A stretch of DNA of 5,470 nt. It comes from Luminiphilus sp. (GTDB lineage Bacteria; Pseudomonadota; Gammaproteobacteria; Pseudomonadales; Halieaceae). Numbering within the stretch: the first letter of the stretch is position 1; each line of letters begins with the position of its first letter. Shown here piece by piece: positions 1 to 5,470 of the stretch. The stretch spans positions 1 to 5,470 of the forward strand of contig JAQXEB010000315.1 of assembly GCA_029251065.1 (NCBI GenBank). The letters are read 5' to 3'. Under the pieces are notes generated by a model that did no database searches, was not told where the DNA came from, and saw nothing but the letters and a program-made list of their open reading frames with translations. Position numbers and translations under genes: made by a program.

Positions 1-918
1 CTACTGGAATGCCTAAAAGATCGCATTGCAACACTCGACGAAATCGCAAACTGTTGCGAGCTTGAACGCGACGCAGCGGCCACGTTAATTAAGGCGGCGA
101 CAGCAATTGACCTCCTGCAAGCCGTGAACTCCGACAGCTGGACTCTCGGCGAGTTAGGCGCCTCCATACACGGGAACCCTGGCGTTCAAAGCATGCTGCG
201 GCATCACGATTTGCTTTATCGTGATATGGCCGATCCGGCCGGACTCTTACGCTCACGCGATAACGCGGCACTACGAGGTTATTGGCCTTACGTCGACGGC
301 AATCACAGTGATCCGGCTGCGACGGCACGCTACAGCGAGCTCATGGCAGACTCGCAGCATCTGATTGCCAATCACATATTGGACGCGATCAAGTTAAAGC
401 CTCAACAGCGTTTACTGGACATCGGTGGCGGCACCGGGACGTTCGCTCGACTCGCAGCAGAGCGTTTTCCGAAGATCAAAACCGCCGTGTTCGACCTCCC
501 ACAGGTCATCGCGTCGATCGCGCCACGATATCGCGGCACCACACAGGTGATTTCGGGAAATATGTTTGAGGACCCTATTCCAAAGACATTTAACACGATC
601 AGTCTCGTCCGCATCCTGCACGATCATGATGATGACCCAGTCGATAACTTACTTGCACGGTGCTTTGAGGCCCTGCCAGGCGGCGGCGAACTCATTATTG
701 CCGAACCTATGGCAGATAGTCGCGGCGCCGAACCCATCGGTCATACCTACTTTGGCTTTTACCTCTGGGCTATGGGCAGCGGACGTCCGCGAACCAAACA
801 TGAACTGCAAGCCGCGCTTGAACGCGCAGGCTTCGGGTCGATAAAAGAAAAACGCACTCACATTCCAGCTTTAGTTCGCGTTGTGACTGCCAAAAAACCA
901 AATGTCATTTTTTATTGA
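1..918 (+). CDS. crtF: Carotenoid 1-hydroxy O-methyltransferase CrtF, 5'-truncated
   Basis: SAM-dependent O-methyltransferase that methylates the C-1 hydroxyl of acyclic carotenoids (demethylspheroidene/hydroxyneurosporene to the methoxy form) in spheroidene or spirilloxanthin synthesis. The frame is open from base 1 to TGA 916-918, giving 305 visible residues; the family is usually about 370-400 residues, so roughly 70-90 N-terminal residues lie outside the window. A GTG at 124 is in frame but is not the start, because the reading frame upstream of it encodes typical winged-helix/dimerisation sequence (visible residues 1-60, with TLDEIA and a helix-turn-helix-like stretch). The Rossmann methyltransferase domain follows, with the SAM-binding motif DIGGGTG at visible residues 140-146. 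ILHDHDDD at 205-212 carries H207, which aligns with the catalytic base His of plant-type (COMT-like) O-methyltransferases. Its position directly before bchCXYZ supports crtF over other family members such as acetylserotonin methyltransferases. The last codons lie inside a predicted PpsR operator. Confidence 0.9.
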   Translation, partial: LLECLKDRIATLDEIANCCELERDAAATLIKAATAIDLLQAVNSDSWTLGELGASIHGNPGVQSMLRHHDLLYRDMADPAGLLRSRDNAALRGYWPYVDGNHSDPAATARYSELMADSQHLIANHILDAIKLKPQQRLLDIGGGTGTFARLAAERFPKIKTAVFDLPQVIASIAPRYRGTTQVISGNMFEDPIPKTFNTISLVRILHDHDDDPVDNLLARCFEALPGGGELIIAEPMADSRGAEPIGHTYFGFYLWAMGSGRPRTKHELQAALERAGFGSIKEKRTHIPALVRVVTAKKPNVIFY

Positions 919-920
919 CA
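903..920. promoter_or_regulatory. Predicted PpsR/CrtJ operator, left site
   Basis: The sequence reads TGTC-N10-GACA, a full match to the PpsR/CrtJ consensus TGTcN10gACA. It starts within the last codons of crtF (N301, V302), spans the TGA stop, and its right half contains the TTGACA -35 box of the bchC promoter. In Rhodobacter, PpsR/CrtJ represses bch, crt and puc promoters under oxygen or light by binding such palindromes. The sequence match is direct; that this organism has PpsR is inferred. Confidence 0.8.
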
Positions 921-942
921 CATCGATGTGTACCATTAAACT
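915..942 (+). promoter_or_regulatory. Predicted sigma70-type bchC promoter
   Basis: A perfect -35 hexamer TTGACA (915-920) is followed after 16 bp by TAAACT (937-942), which matches four of six bases of TATAAT including the first two and the last. Transcription would start near 948-950 and leave a leader of about 60 nt before the bchC GTG. The -35 lies in the left PpsR palindrome and the -10 in the right one, so bound repressor would block RNA polymerase directly. The -35 is convincing; the -10 is moderate. Confidence 0.6.
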
Positions 943-946
943 GACA
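929..946. promoter_or_regulatory. Predicted PpsR/CrtJ operator, right site
   Basis: The sequence reads TGTA-N10-GACA, matching the TGT-N12-ACA core exactly and seven of the eight bases of the extended consensus (A for C at the fourth base). It begins 8 bp after the left site, so the centres are 26 bp apart, and it covers the candidate -10 box. Two palindromes 8 bp apart is the arrangement reported for the Rhodobacter capsulatus bchC promoter, where CrtJ binds cooperatively. Confidence 0.75.
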
Positions 947-970
947 GATAAGAATAAATACTTTTAGACA

Positions 971-1003
971 GGCCTAGCACGCACTTCGCTAGACAAAGAG
1001 GCC
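971..1003 (+). other. Possible leader stem overlapping the bchC ribosome binding site
   Basis: GGCCT (971-975) can pair with AGGCC (999-1003), and the adjacent AGC (976-978) with GCT (988-990), leaving an 8-nt bulge on the 3' side. A competing 5-bp stem, CTAGC (974-978) with GCTAG (988-992), is also possible. The long stem would hide part of the AGAGG ribosome binding site. The pairings are short and could be chance. Confidence 0.2.
997..1001 (+). promoter_or_regulatory. Ribosome binding site of bchC
   Basis: AGAGG lies 10 nt before the GTG at 1012. It supports that non-ATG start: the next in-frame Met is residue 49, and starting there would delete conserved BchC N-terminal sequence. No alternative ATG exists just upstream in frame. 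Confidence 0.6.
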
Positions 1004-1011
1004 ACAAAACC

Positions 1012-1962
1012 GTGACTTATAAAAAGACAACAGCGGTTATTTTTGAAAAGCCCGGAACCTTAGAGCTCCGAGCCGCCTCTTTACGTGCGCCCAGCGCAAG
1101 CGAATGTCTTGTCGAGTCACAATGGTCAGGGATCAGCACGGGCACTGAACGGCTCATGCTCACAGGCCAGATGCCTCCCTTCCCCGGACTGGGTTACCCG
1201 CTCATACCTGGGTACGAAACGGTCGGCAAAATACTAGAATCCCCCAAAGGATCGAAGCTGACGCCCGGAACCACCGTCTTTGCTCCGGGAAGTGTCGGTT
1301 TTACTGATGCAAAGAACCTCTTCGGAGGTAGTGCGCAACATCTCGTTTGTCGCGAAGATAAATTAATCGCGTTGCCAGAGAAGCTTGCTAGTGACGGTGT
1401 GTTGCTGGCACTTGCCGCGACGGCACTGCATGCCCTTCGGCGATGTGAATCGGTAGGCCCGCCAGAGCTCATCGTCGGCCATGGTGTTCTCGGCCAACTC
1501 CTCGCTCGATTGACACGAATTATCCATGGTGTCTCGCCTACGGTCTGGGAGCGCGACCCAGCGCGACGACCTAGCAAGCTCGATTACACCGTCTACGACG
1601 CAGACCAAGACCCCCGATACGACTACGGCGTTGTCTGCGACGTGAGCGGCAGCGCTGACGCACTGAATCAAATGATTGCACGCTGTAAACCCGGCGCAAC
1701 AGCGGTCCTGGGAGGATTTTACTCATCCGCAGTGACCTTCGACTTTCCACCTGCATTTATTAGGGAAATCAATCTCTTAGTGAGTGCAGAATGGCAACCA
1801 CAAGACCTCAAAGAAGCAGCACGACTGGCATCTGACGGCACGTTAGATTTTTCCCAGTTGATAACAGATGTACTCCCGGTCACTCACGCCGCACAGGCGT
1901 ATGACCGAGCGTTCAACGATAGCAGCTGCCTAAAAATGGTCATCGACTGGAGATCGATATGA
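1012..1962 (+). CDS. bchC: Bacteriochlorophyllide a dehydrogenase BchC
   Basis: Oxidises the 3-(1-hydroxyethyl) side chain of the bacteriochlorophyllide precursor to the 3-acetyl group of bacteriochlorophyllide a, a late step in bacteriochlorophyll a synthesis. The protein has 316 residues, about the usual family length. It is a medium-chain dehydrogenase/reductase: an N-terminal GroES-like part with GISTGTE (40-46), the hallmark stretch PPFPGLGYPLIPGYE (55-69), then a Rossmann fold with the dinucleotide loop GHGVLG (156-161). The positions that carry zinc ligands in classical alcohol dehydrogenases (Cys in GICGTD, His in GHE) appear as Ser/Thr and Tyr (GYE), so a catalytic zinc is unlikely; this seems normal for BchC. 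Start is GTG with a ribosome binding site at 997-1001. It is the first gene behind the PpsR-covered promoter, and its TGA overlaps the bchX ATG (ATGA). Confidence 0.93.
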   Translation: MTYKKTTAVIFEKPGTLELRAASLRAPSASECLVESQWSGISTGTERLMLTGQMPPFPGLGYPLIPGYETVGKILESPKGSKLTPGTTVFAPGSVGFTDAKNLFGGSAQHLVCREDKLIALPEKLASDGVLLALAATALHALRRCESVGPPELIVGHGVLGQLLARLTRIIHGVSPTVWERDPARRPSKLDYTVYDADQDPRYDYGVVCDVSGSADALNQMIARCKPGATAVLGGFYSSAVTFDFPPAFIREINLLVSAEWQPQDLKEAARLASDGTLDFSQLITDVLPVTHAAQAYDRAFNDSSCLKMVIDWRSI

Positions 1963-2951
1963 GCACGACTGCAACAGAATATGATCCTGGCTTAGAAGCG
2001 AGCGGAGAACGGGCAGATCTTCTCGCAACATCGGCAGACAATGCTGAGGGGACACAGATCATCGCAATTTATGGCAAGGGGGGCATTGGAAAAAGCTTCA
2101 CCCTCGCTAACTTGAGCTACATGATGGCTCAGCAGGGCAAAAAGGTACTACTGATCGGCTGTGACCCCAAAAGTGACACCACGTCGCTGCTATTTGGCGG
2201 TAAAGCCTGCCCCACCATCATCGAGACAGCTTCGGCTAAAAAAGCCGCTGGGGAAGAGTGTCGCGTTGAAGACGTTTGCTTTAAGCGAGACGGTGTTTAC
2301 GCCATGGAGCTTGGCGGTCCGGAAGTGGGCAGAGGCTGCGGTGGCCGCGGTATCATTCATGGGTTCGAAACACTCGAAAAGCTGGGCTTCCACGACTGGG
2401 ATTTCGACTACGTCCTTCTTGATTTCTTAGGCGATGTGGTTTGTGGCGGCTTTGGCCTCCCAATTGCACGCGACATGTGCCAAAAAGTGATCGTCGTGGC
2501 GTCAAACGACCTACAGTCGCTTTACGTGGCAAATAACGTTTGCTCCGCCGTCGAATACTTTAGAAAACTCGGTGGCAATGTTGGCGTTGCCGGCATGGTC
2601 ATCAACAAAGACGATGGCGAAGGCCAAGCACAGGCATTCTGTAAGGCAGTCGGTATTCCTGAACTTGCCGCCATACCCGCCAACGAAGACATTCGGCGCA
2701 AGAGCGCAAGCTACGAAATTATCGGACATCCTGACGGCGAATGGGGCTCGCTCTTTGCTGACCTTGCGAAAAATGCGGGCGAATCCTCGCCACATCGCCC
2801 TATGCCAATGACGCAAGACGAATTACTGGGGTTATTTGATTCGGATACTGTGGGCCGCGACGTCGTCCTACAACCCGCAACTCTCTCGGACCTGTGCAGC
2901 GCAGAGACGCTCAACAAACCAAGCCTTGAGGTCGTTTATGACAGCATCTGA
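1959..2951 (+). CDS. bchX: Chlorophyllide a reductase iron-sulfur ATP-binding subunit BchX
   Basis: Homodimeric, NifH-like reductase component of chlorophyllide a oxidoreductase. It carries a [4Fe-4S] cluster between subunits and passes electrons to BchY/BchZ with ATP hydrolysis, allowing reduction of the C7=C8 bond of ring B. The protein has 330 residues, normal for BchX. After a ~33-residue variable N-terminal extension come the P-loop GKGGIGKS (39-46), the switch I-like stretch GCDPKSDTTSLL (67-78), the first cluster ligand C127 in GRGCGGRG, and the switch II/second ligand stretch DFLGDVVCGGF (155-165) with C162. IAIYGKGG...SFTLANLSYMMAQQGK and linkage to bchY/bchZ distinguish it from BchL (protochlorophyllide reductase) and NifH. 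The ATG overlaps the bchC stop by 4 nt; GGAG at 1949-1952 is a suitably placed ribosome binding site. Confidence 0.96.
   Translation: MSTTATEYDPGLEASGERADLLATSADNAEGTQIIAIYGKGGIGKSFTLANLSYMMAQQGKKVLLIGCDPKSDTTSLLFGGKACPTIIETASAKKAAGEECRVEDVCFKRDGVYAMELGGPEVGRGCGGRGIIHGFETLEKLGFHDWDFDYVLLDFLGDVVCGGFGLPIARDMCQKVIVVASNDLQSLYVANNVCSAVEYFRKLGGNVGVAGMVINKDDGEGQAQAFCKAVGIPELAAIPANEDIRRKSASYEIIGHPDGEWGSLFADLAKNAGESSPHRPMPMTQDELLGLFDSDTVGRDVVLQPATLSDLCSAETLNKPSLEVVYDSI
2928..2931 (+). promoter_or_regulatory. Ribosome binding site fixing the bchY start
   Basis: GAGG lies 6 nt before the ATG at 2938, inside the end of bchX. This selects 2938 over the in-frame upstream ATG at 2836, whose extra 34 codons only reflect bchX sequence read in another frame and resemble no BchY N-terminus. 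Confidence 0.7.
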
Positions 2952-4401
2952 GGCTGACATTATCGAGACTCAGGACCTGGGTTGCCACGCTGGCGCTGAA
3001 AAGCTTGCTGCAGCCGCCAGTGCCTCGGGCAAAACGGAGCTGATGGCTCAATTTGCCGAAGACTACCCAAAAGGTCCGCACGACCAACCACAGAGCATGT
3101 GCCCTGCGTTTGGGTCTTTGCGTGTGGGCCTCCGAATGCGTCGCACTGCGACCGTACTATCCGGTTCGGCGTGCTGTGTTTATGGACTGACCTTTACCTC
3201 GCACTTCTATGGCGCGAAACGCACGGTCGGCTATGTGCCGTTTGACTCTGAGTCTCTCGTCACAGGAAAACTTTTTGAAGACATTCGAGAGGCTGTTCAT
3301 GACCTCGCCGATCCGGAGAAAAATGATGCCGTTGTCATTATTAACCTCTGTGTCCCGACGGCCTCTGGCGTTCCACTAGAACTGCTACCCAAAGAAATCA
3401 ATGGTGTTCGTATTGTGGGTATTGATGTGCCTGGATTTGGCGTACCGACGCATGCGGAAGCGAAAGACGTGCTCGCTGGTGCCATGCTCGAATACGCAAG
3501 TGAAGAGATTAAAGCCGGCCCCGTTGCGCGCCCCACCCAAAGCGACCCCGAGCAAACGAAAGCGACAGTGGCGCTGGTGGGCGAAATGTTCCCTGTTGAC
3601 GCCATCACTATTGACCGACTTTTAGACGCTTTAGGAGCCGCTGCAGGCCCCGTGGTCCCCACGCGCGAGTGGCGAGAGCTTTATGCTGCGCTAGACTGCC
3701 AAGCTGCTGCCATGATTCACCCATTTTATACCGCGACAGCCCGTCAATTCCGAGCCGCCGGGCGGCCGCTCATCGGCTCGGCACCCGTAGGTGTCGAGGG
3801 CACCGCCGCATGGCTTGAGGCCATGGGCGAGTTACTCGGTACGGATCGCGCATCAATTGATGCGGCCATCAGCACCCAAAAGAGCGCCATTCGTGCGGCA
3901 CTCGACAACAACCCGATCGACGCCAAGATCACACTGTCGGGCTATGAAGGTTCAGAGCTGTTGGTTGCACGACTCCTGATCGAAAGCGGTGCGGACGTGG
4001 CCTATGTCGGATCGGCCTGTCCGAAAACAGAGTTCTCCGCTCTCGATGCCGAGTGGCTAGAAGCACGCGGCGTATCCGTTAAGTTCCGCGCGTCACTTGA
4101 AGACGACCTGATTGCGATGGAGGTGTTCAAGCCCGATCTGGTTATCGGCACAACCCCCGTGGTTCAAAAAGCGAAAGAGCTCGCCATTCCCAGCTTGTAC
4201 TTCACTAACTTAATCTCCGCGCGTCCACTCATGGGTGCTGCAGGGGCCGGTTCGGTGGCTCAGGTCATTAACTCCGCCCTTGCCAACCAACCGCGCATGC
4301 TCGCGATGGAAGAGTTTTTTGAGGGCGTCGGGAACGGACCCACCAGTGGTGTTTGGACACCCGAAATCATCGCCAGAACGGGCGTCGGGGGTGCGTGCTA
4401 A
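2938..4401 (+). CDS. bchY: Chlorophyllide a reductase subunit BchY
   Basis: NifD/BchN-like subunit of the catalytic (BchY/BchZ)2 component of chlorophyllide a oxidoreductase, which binds chlorophyllide a and receives electrons from BchX. With the start at 2938 it has 487 residues, the usual BchY size. Predicted [4Fe-4S] ligands are C55 (SMCPAFG), C80 (second Cys of SACCVYG, C79-C80) and C138 (INLCVPTASG). Their spacing matches the three Cys ligands I recall for alphaproteobacterial BchY (C62, C87, C145) with a constant shift of seven, which also supports this start. The conserved segment GIDVPGFGVPTHAEAKD lies at 161-177. The C-terminal half contains the further Rossmann-like regions of the family. 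The start overlaps bchX by 14 nt and the TAA overlaps the bchZ ATG by one base, indicating translational coupling and balanced synthesis of the two subunits. Confidence 0.95.
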   Translation: MTASEADIIETQDLGCHAGAEKLAAAASASGKTELMAQFAEDYPKGPHDQPQSMCPAFGSLRVGLRMRRTATVLSGSACCVYGLTFTSHFYGAKRTVGYVPFDSESLVTGKLFEDIREAVHDLADPEKNDAVVIINLCVPTASGVPLELLPKEINGVRIVGIDVPGFGVPTHAEAKDVLAGAMLEYASEEIKAGPVARPTQSDPEQTKATVALVGEMFPVDAITIDRLLDALGAAAGPVVPTREWRELYAALDCQAAAMIHPFYTATARQFRAAGRPLIGSAPVGVEGTAAWLEAMGELLGTDRASIDAAISTQKSAIRAALDNNPIDAKITLSGYEGSELLVARLLIESGADVAYVGSACPKTEFSALDAEWLEARGVSVKFRASLEDDLIAMEVFKPDLVIGTTPVVQKAKELAIPSLYFTNLISARPLMGAAGAGSVAQVINSALANQPRMLAMEEFFEGVGNGPTSGVWTPEIIARTGVGGAC

Positions 4402-5470
4402 TGCTTGTACTCGATCACGATCGCGCTGGCGGCTACTGGGGCTCTGTCTACGTTTTCACAGCAGTAAAGGGCCTGCAAGTCATTATCGACGGTCCTGTGG
4501 GCTGCGAAAACCTTCCAGTGACCTCTGTTTTACACTATACCGATGGGTTGCCACCGCACGAGTTACCCATTGTAGTGACGGGGCTTGCTGAGGAAGAACT
4601 CGGGCAACACGGCACTGAGGGCGCGCTTCGTCGCGCACACCAGACCTTAGACCCCAAAAAGCCTTCCGTTGTGGTCACCGGCTCGATCGCAGAGATGATC
4701 GGCGGTGGGGTGACACCCGCGGACACCAATATTAAACGTTTTTTACCCCGAACTATTGACGAAGATCAGTGGCAAAGTGCCGATCGAGCCCTCGTCTGGC
4801 TTTGGGAGCAATATGGTGCGACCAAGAAGAAAAAAGCTAAGAAGAAAACCGAAGAAGCGCCCACAAAAAAGGTCAATATTATTGGCCCCGCCTACGGTTA
4901 CTTCAACACATGGTCCGACCTCGCGGAGATTCAGCGACTTCTCGCCGGAATCGGTGTCGAGGTCAATCTCGTCTTCCCGCTTGGCTGCCATCTTAACGAC
5001 ATTCCCAAGCTCGACGACGCGGCAGTCAACATTTGCATGTATCGTGAGTTTGGTCGGAAGCTCTGTGAAACGCTCGATAAACCCTACTTACAAGCGCCGA
5101 TTGGTCTCGACAGCACCACCAAATTCTTGCGAATGCTCGGAGAGCTCTTGGAGATCGATCCCGAGCCCTTTATTGCACAAGAAAAAATGACCACACTGAA
5201 GCCCGTTTGGGACCTTTGGCGCTCGGTCACTCAAGATTTCTTCGCAACAGCGAGTTTTGGCGTTGTCGCCACCGAAACGTATACCCGTGGCCTCAGGCAC
5301 TTCCTTGAAGAAGACCTTGGTCTACCTTGCGCATTTCACTTTTCGCGTAAAGCAGGCGTCAAGCCTGACAATCAGGAAGTGAGAGCCGCGATCTACGAAA
5401 CCGGTCCGCTGATCCTATTTGGTGGCTACAACGAGCGTATGTACGCGGCGGAAGCGGGAAACAGAAGTAT
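4401..5470 (+). CDS. bchZ: Chlorophyllide a reductase subunit BchZ, 3'-truncated
   Basis: NifK/BchB-like partner of BchY in the catalytic component of chlorophyllide a oxidoreductase. The frame is open from ATG 4401 to the window end, 356 complete codons; BchZ is normally about 490 residues, so about a quarter is missing. The N-terminus MLVLDHDRAGGYWGSVY and DGPVGCENLPVTSVLHYTD are hallmark BchZ sequence; C35 in the latter is the expected single BchZ ligand of the [4Fe-4S] cluster shared with BchY. GSIAEMIGGGVTP, IKRFLPRTIDEDQW and TLKPVWDLWRSVTQDFF are further family stretches. A lysine-rich linker occupies residues 142-157. The ATG shares its A with the bchY TAA (TAATG); the GGGGG at 4387-4391 is only a weak ribosome binding site, so coupling to bchY translation is likely. 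Confidence 0.95.
   Translation, partial: MLVLDHDRAGGYWGSVYVFTAVKGLQVIIDGPVGCENLPVTSVLHYTDGLPPHELPIVVTGLAEEELGQHGTEGALRRAHQTLDPKKPSVVVTGSIAEMIGGGVTPADTNIKRFLPRTIDEDQWQSADRALVWLWEQYGATKKKKAKKKTEEAPTKKVNIIGPAYGYFNTWSDLAEIQRLLAGIGVEVNLVFPLGCHLNDIPKLDDAAVNICMYREFGRKLCETLDKPYLQAPIGLDSTTKFLRMLGELLEIDPEPFIAQEKMTTLKPVWDLWRSVTQDFFATASFGVVATETYTRGLRHFLEEDLGLPCAFHFSRKAGVKPDNQEVRAAIYETGPLILFGGYNERMYAAEAGNRS

Noticed and set aside
124..126. In-frame GTG as the crtF start
   Set aside because: The frame is open to base 1 and encodes recognisable N-terminal domain sequence upstream, so the gene is simply cut by the window.
903..931. Possible terminator after crtF (T run at 908-913, palindrome at 918-931)
   Set aside because: The T run precedes the palindrome instead of following it, and a perfect palindrome without a loop makes a poor hairpin; the operator/promoter reading explains all of it.
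1194..1577. 127-codon open frame on the - strand within bchC
   Set aside because: Antisense shadow of a clear BchC coding sequence, with no ribosome binding site or family resemblance.
2073..2098. Ile in the BchX P-loop (GKGGIGKS) where I recall Ser in some BchX proteins
   Set aside because: GKGGIGKS is a standard P-loop form in NifH and BchL; I cannot establish from memory that it is unusual here.
2836..2937. Earlier ATG for bchY, adding 34 residues
   Set aside because: These codons overlap bchX in another frame and encode nothing BchY-like; the ATG at 2938 has a well-placed GAGG and gives the expected length and Cys spacing.
3297..3662. Ser/Thr/Pro-rich 121-codon open frame on the - strand within bchY
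   Set aside because: Low-complexity antisense shadow of the bchY reading frame.
4756..5190. Basic, Ser/Arg-rich 144-codon open frame on the + strand
   Set aside because: It lies wholly inside bchZ in another frame; its composition is the by-product of the bchZ codons and it matches no family.
1959..5470. Nitrogenase (nifHDK) or dark protochlorophyllide reductase (bchLNB) reading of the three-gene set
   Set aside because: The NifH-like gene has BchX-specific stretches, the other two lack the nitrogenase P-cluster pattern and carry the BchY 3-Cys plus BchZ 1-Cys arrangement, and bchC lies directly upstream.

Overview
This window is the core of a proteobacterial photosynthesis gene cluster. 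All genes lie on the + strand in the order crtF (5' end cut off by the window) - bchC - bchX - bchY - bchZ (3' end cut off). The order matches the middle of the classical crtEF-bchCXYZ-puf superoperon of purple bacteria. By that precedent crtE would lie to the left and puf genes to the right, but neither is visible. The organism is therefore a bacteriochlorophyll a-producing purple proteobacterium with spheroidene/spirilloxanthin-type carotenoids. The moderate GC content and protein flavour suggest a marine aerobic anoxygenic phototroph, perhaps of the gammaproteobacterial OM60/NOR5 group. That placement is an inference from memory, not from a search.

Layout: 1-918 encodes the C-terminal ~305 residues of the carotenoid O-methyltransferase CrtF. 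919-1011 is the only real intergenic gap, and with the last crtF codons it holds the bchC control region: a sigma70-like promoter (TTGACA, 16 bp, TAAACT) covered by two TGT-N12-ACA palindromes separated by 8 bp. This is the PpsR/CrtJ tandem-operator arrangement described for Rhodobacter bchC. 1012-1962 is bchC (GTG start), 1959-2951 bchX, 2938-4401 bchY, and 4401 to the window end bchZ. The bch genes overlap by 4, 14 and 1 nt, so they are almost certainly one translationally coupled transcription unit.

How the genes work together: BchX (ATP-dependent [4Fe-4S] reductase component) passes electrons to the BchY/BchZ catalytic component, and together they form chlorophyllide a oxidoreductase, a nitrogenase-like enzyme that reduces ring B of chlorophyllide a. 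BchC then oxidises the 3-hydroxyethyl group to the 3-acetyl group of bacteriochlorophyllide a. CrtF methylates the C-1 hydroxyl of the acyclic carotenoids. The predicted cluster ligands are all present (BchX C127 and C162; BchY C55, C80 and C138; BchZ C35), so the enzyme looks functional.

I found no undescribed system, mobile element, RNA gene or CRISPR. The most rewarding part is the compact operator/promoter at 903-946, whose left operator doubles as the end of the crtF coding sequence.
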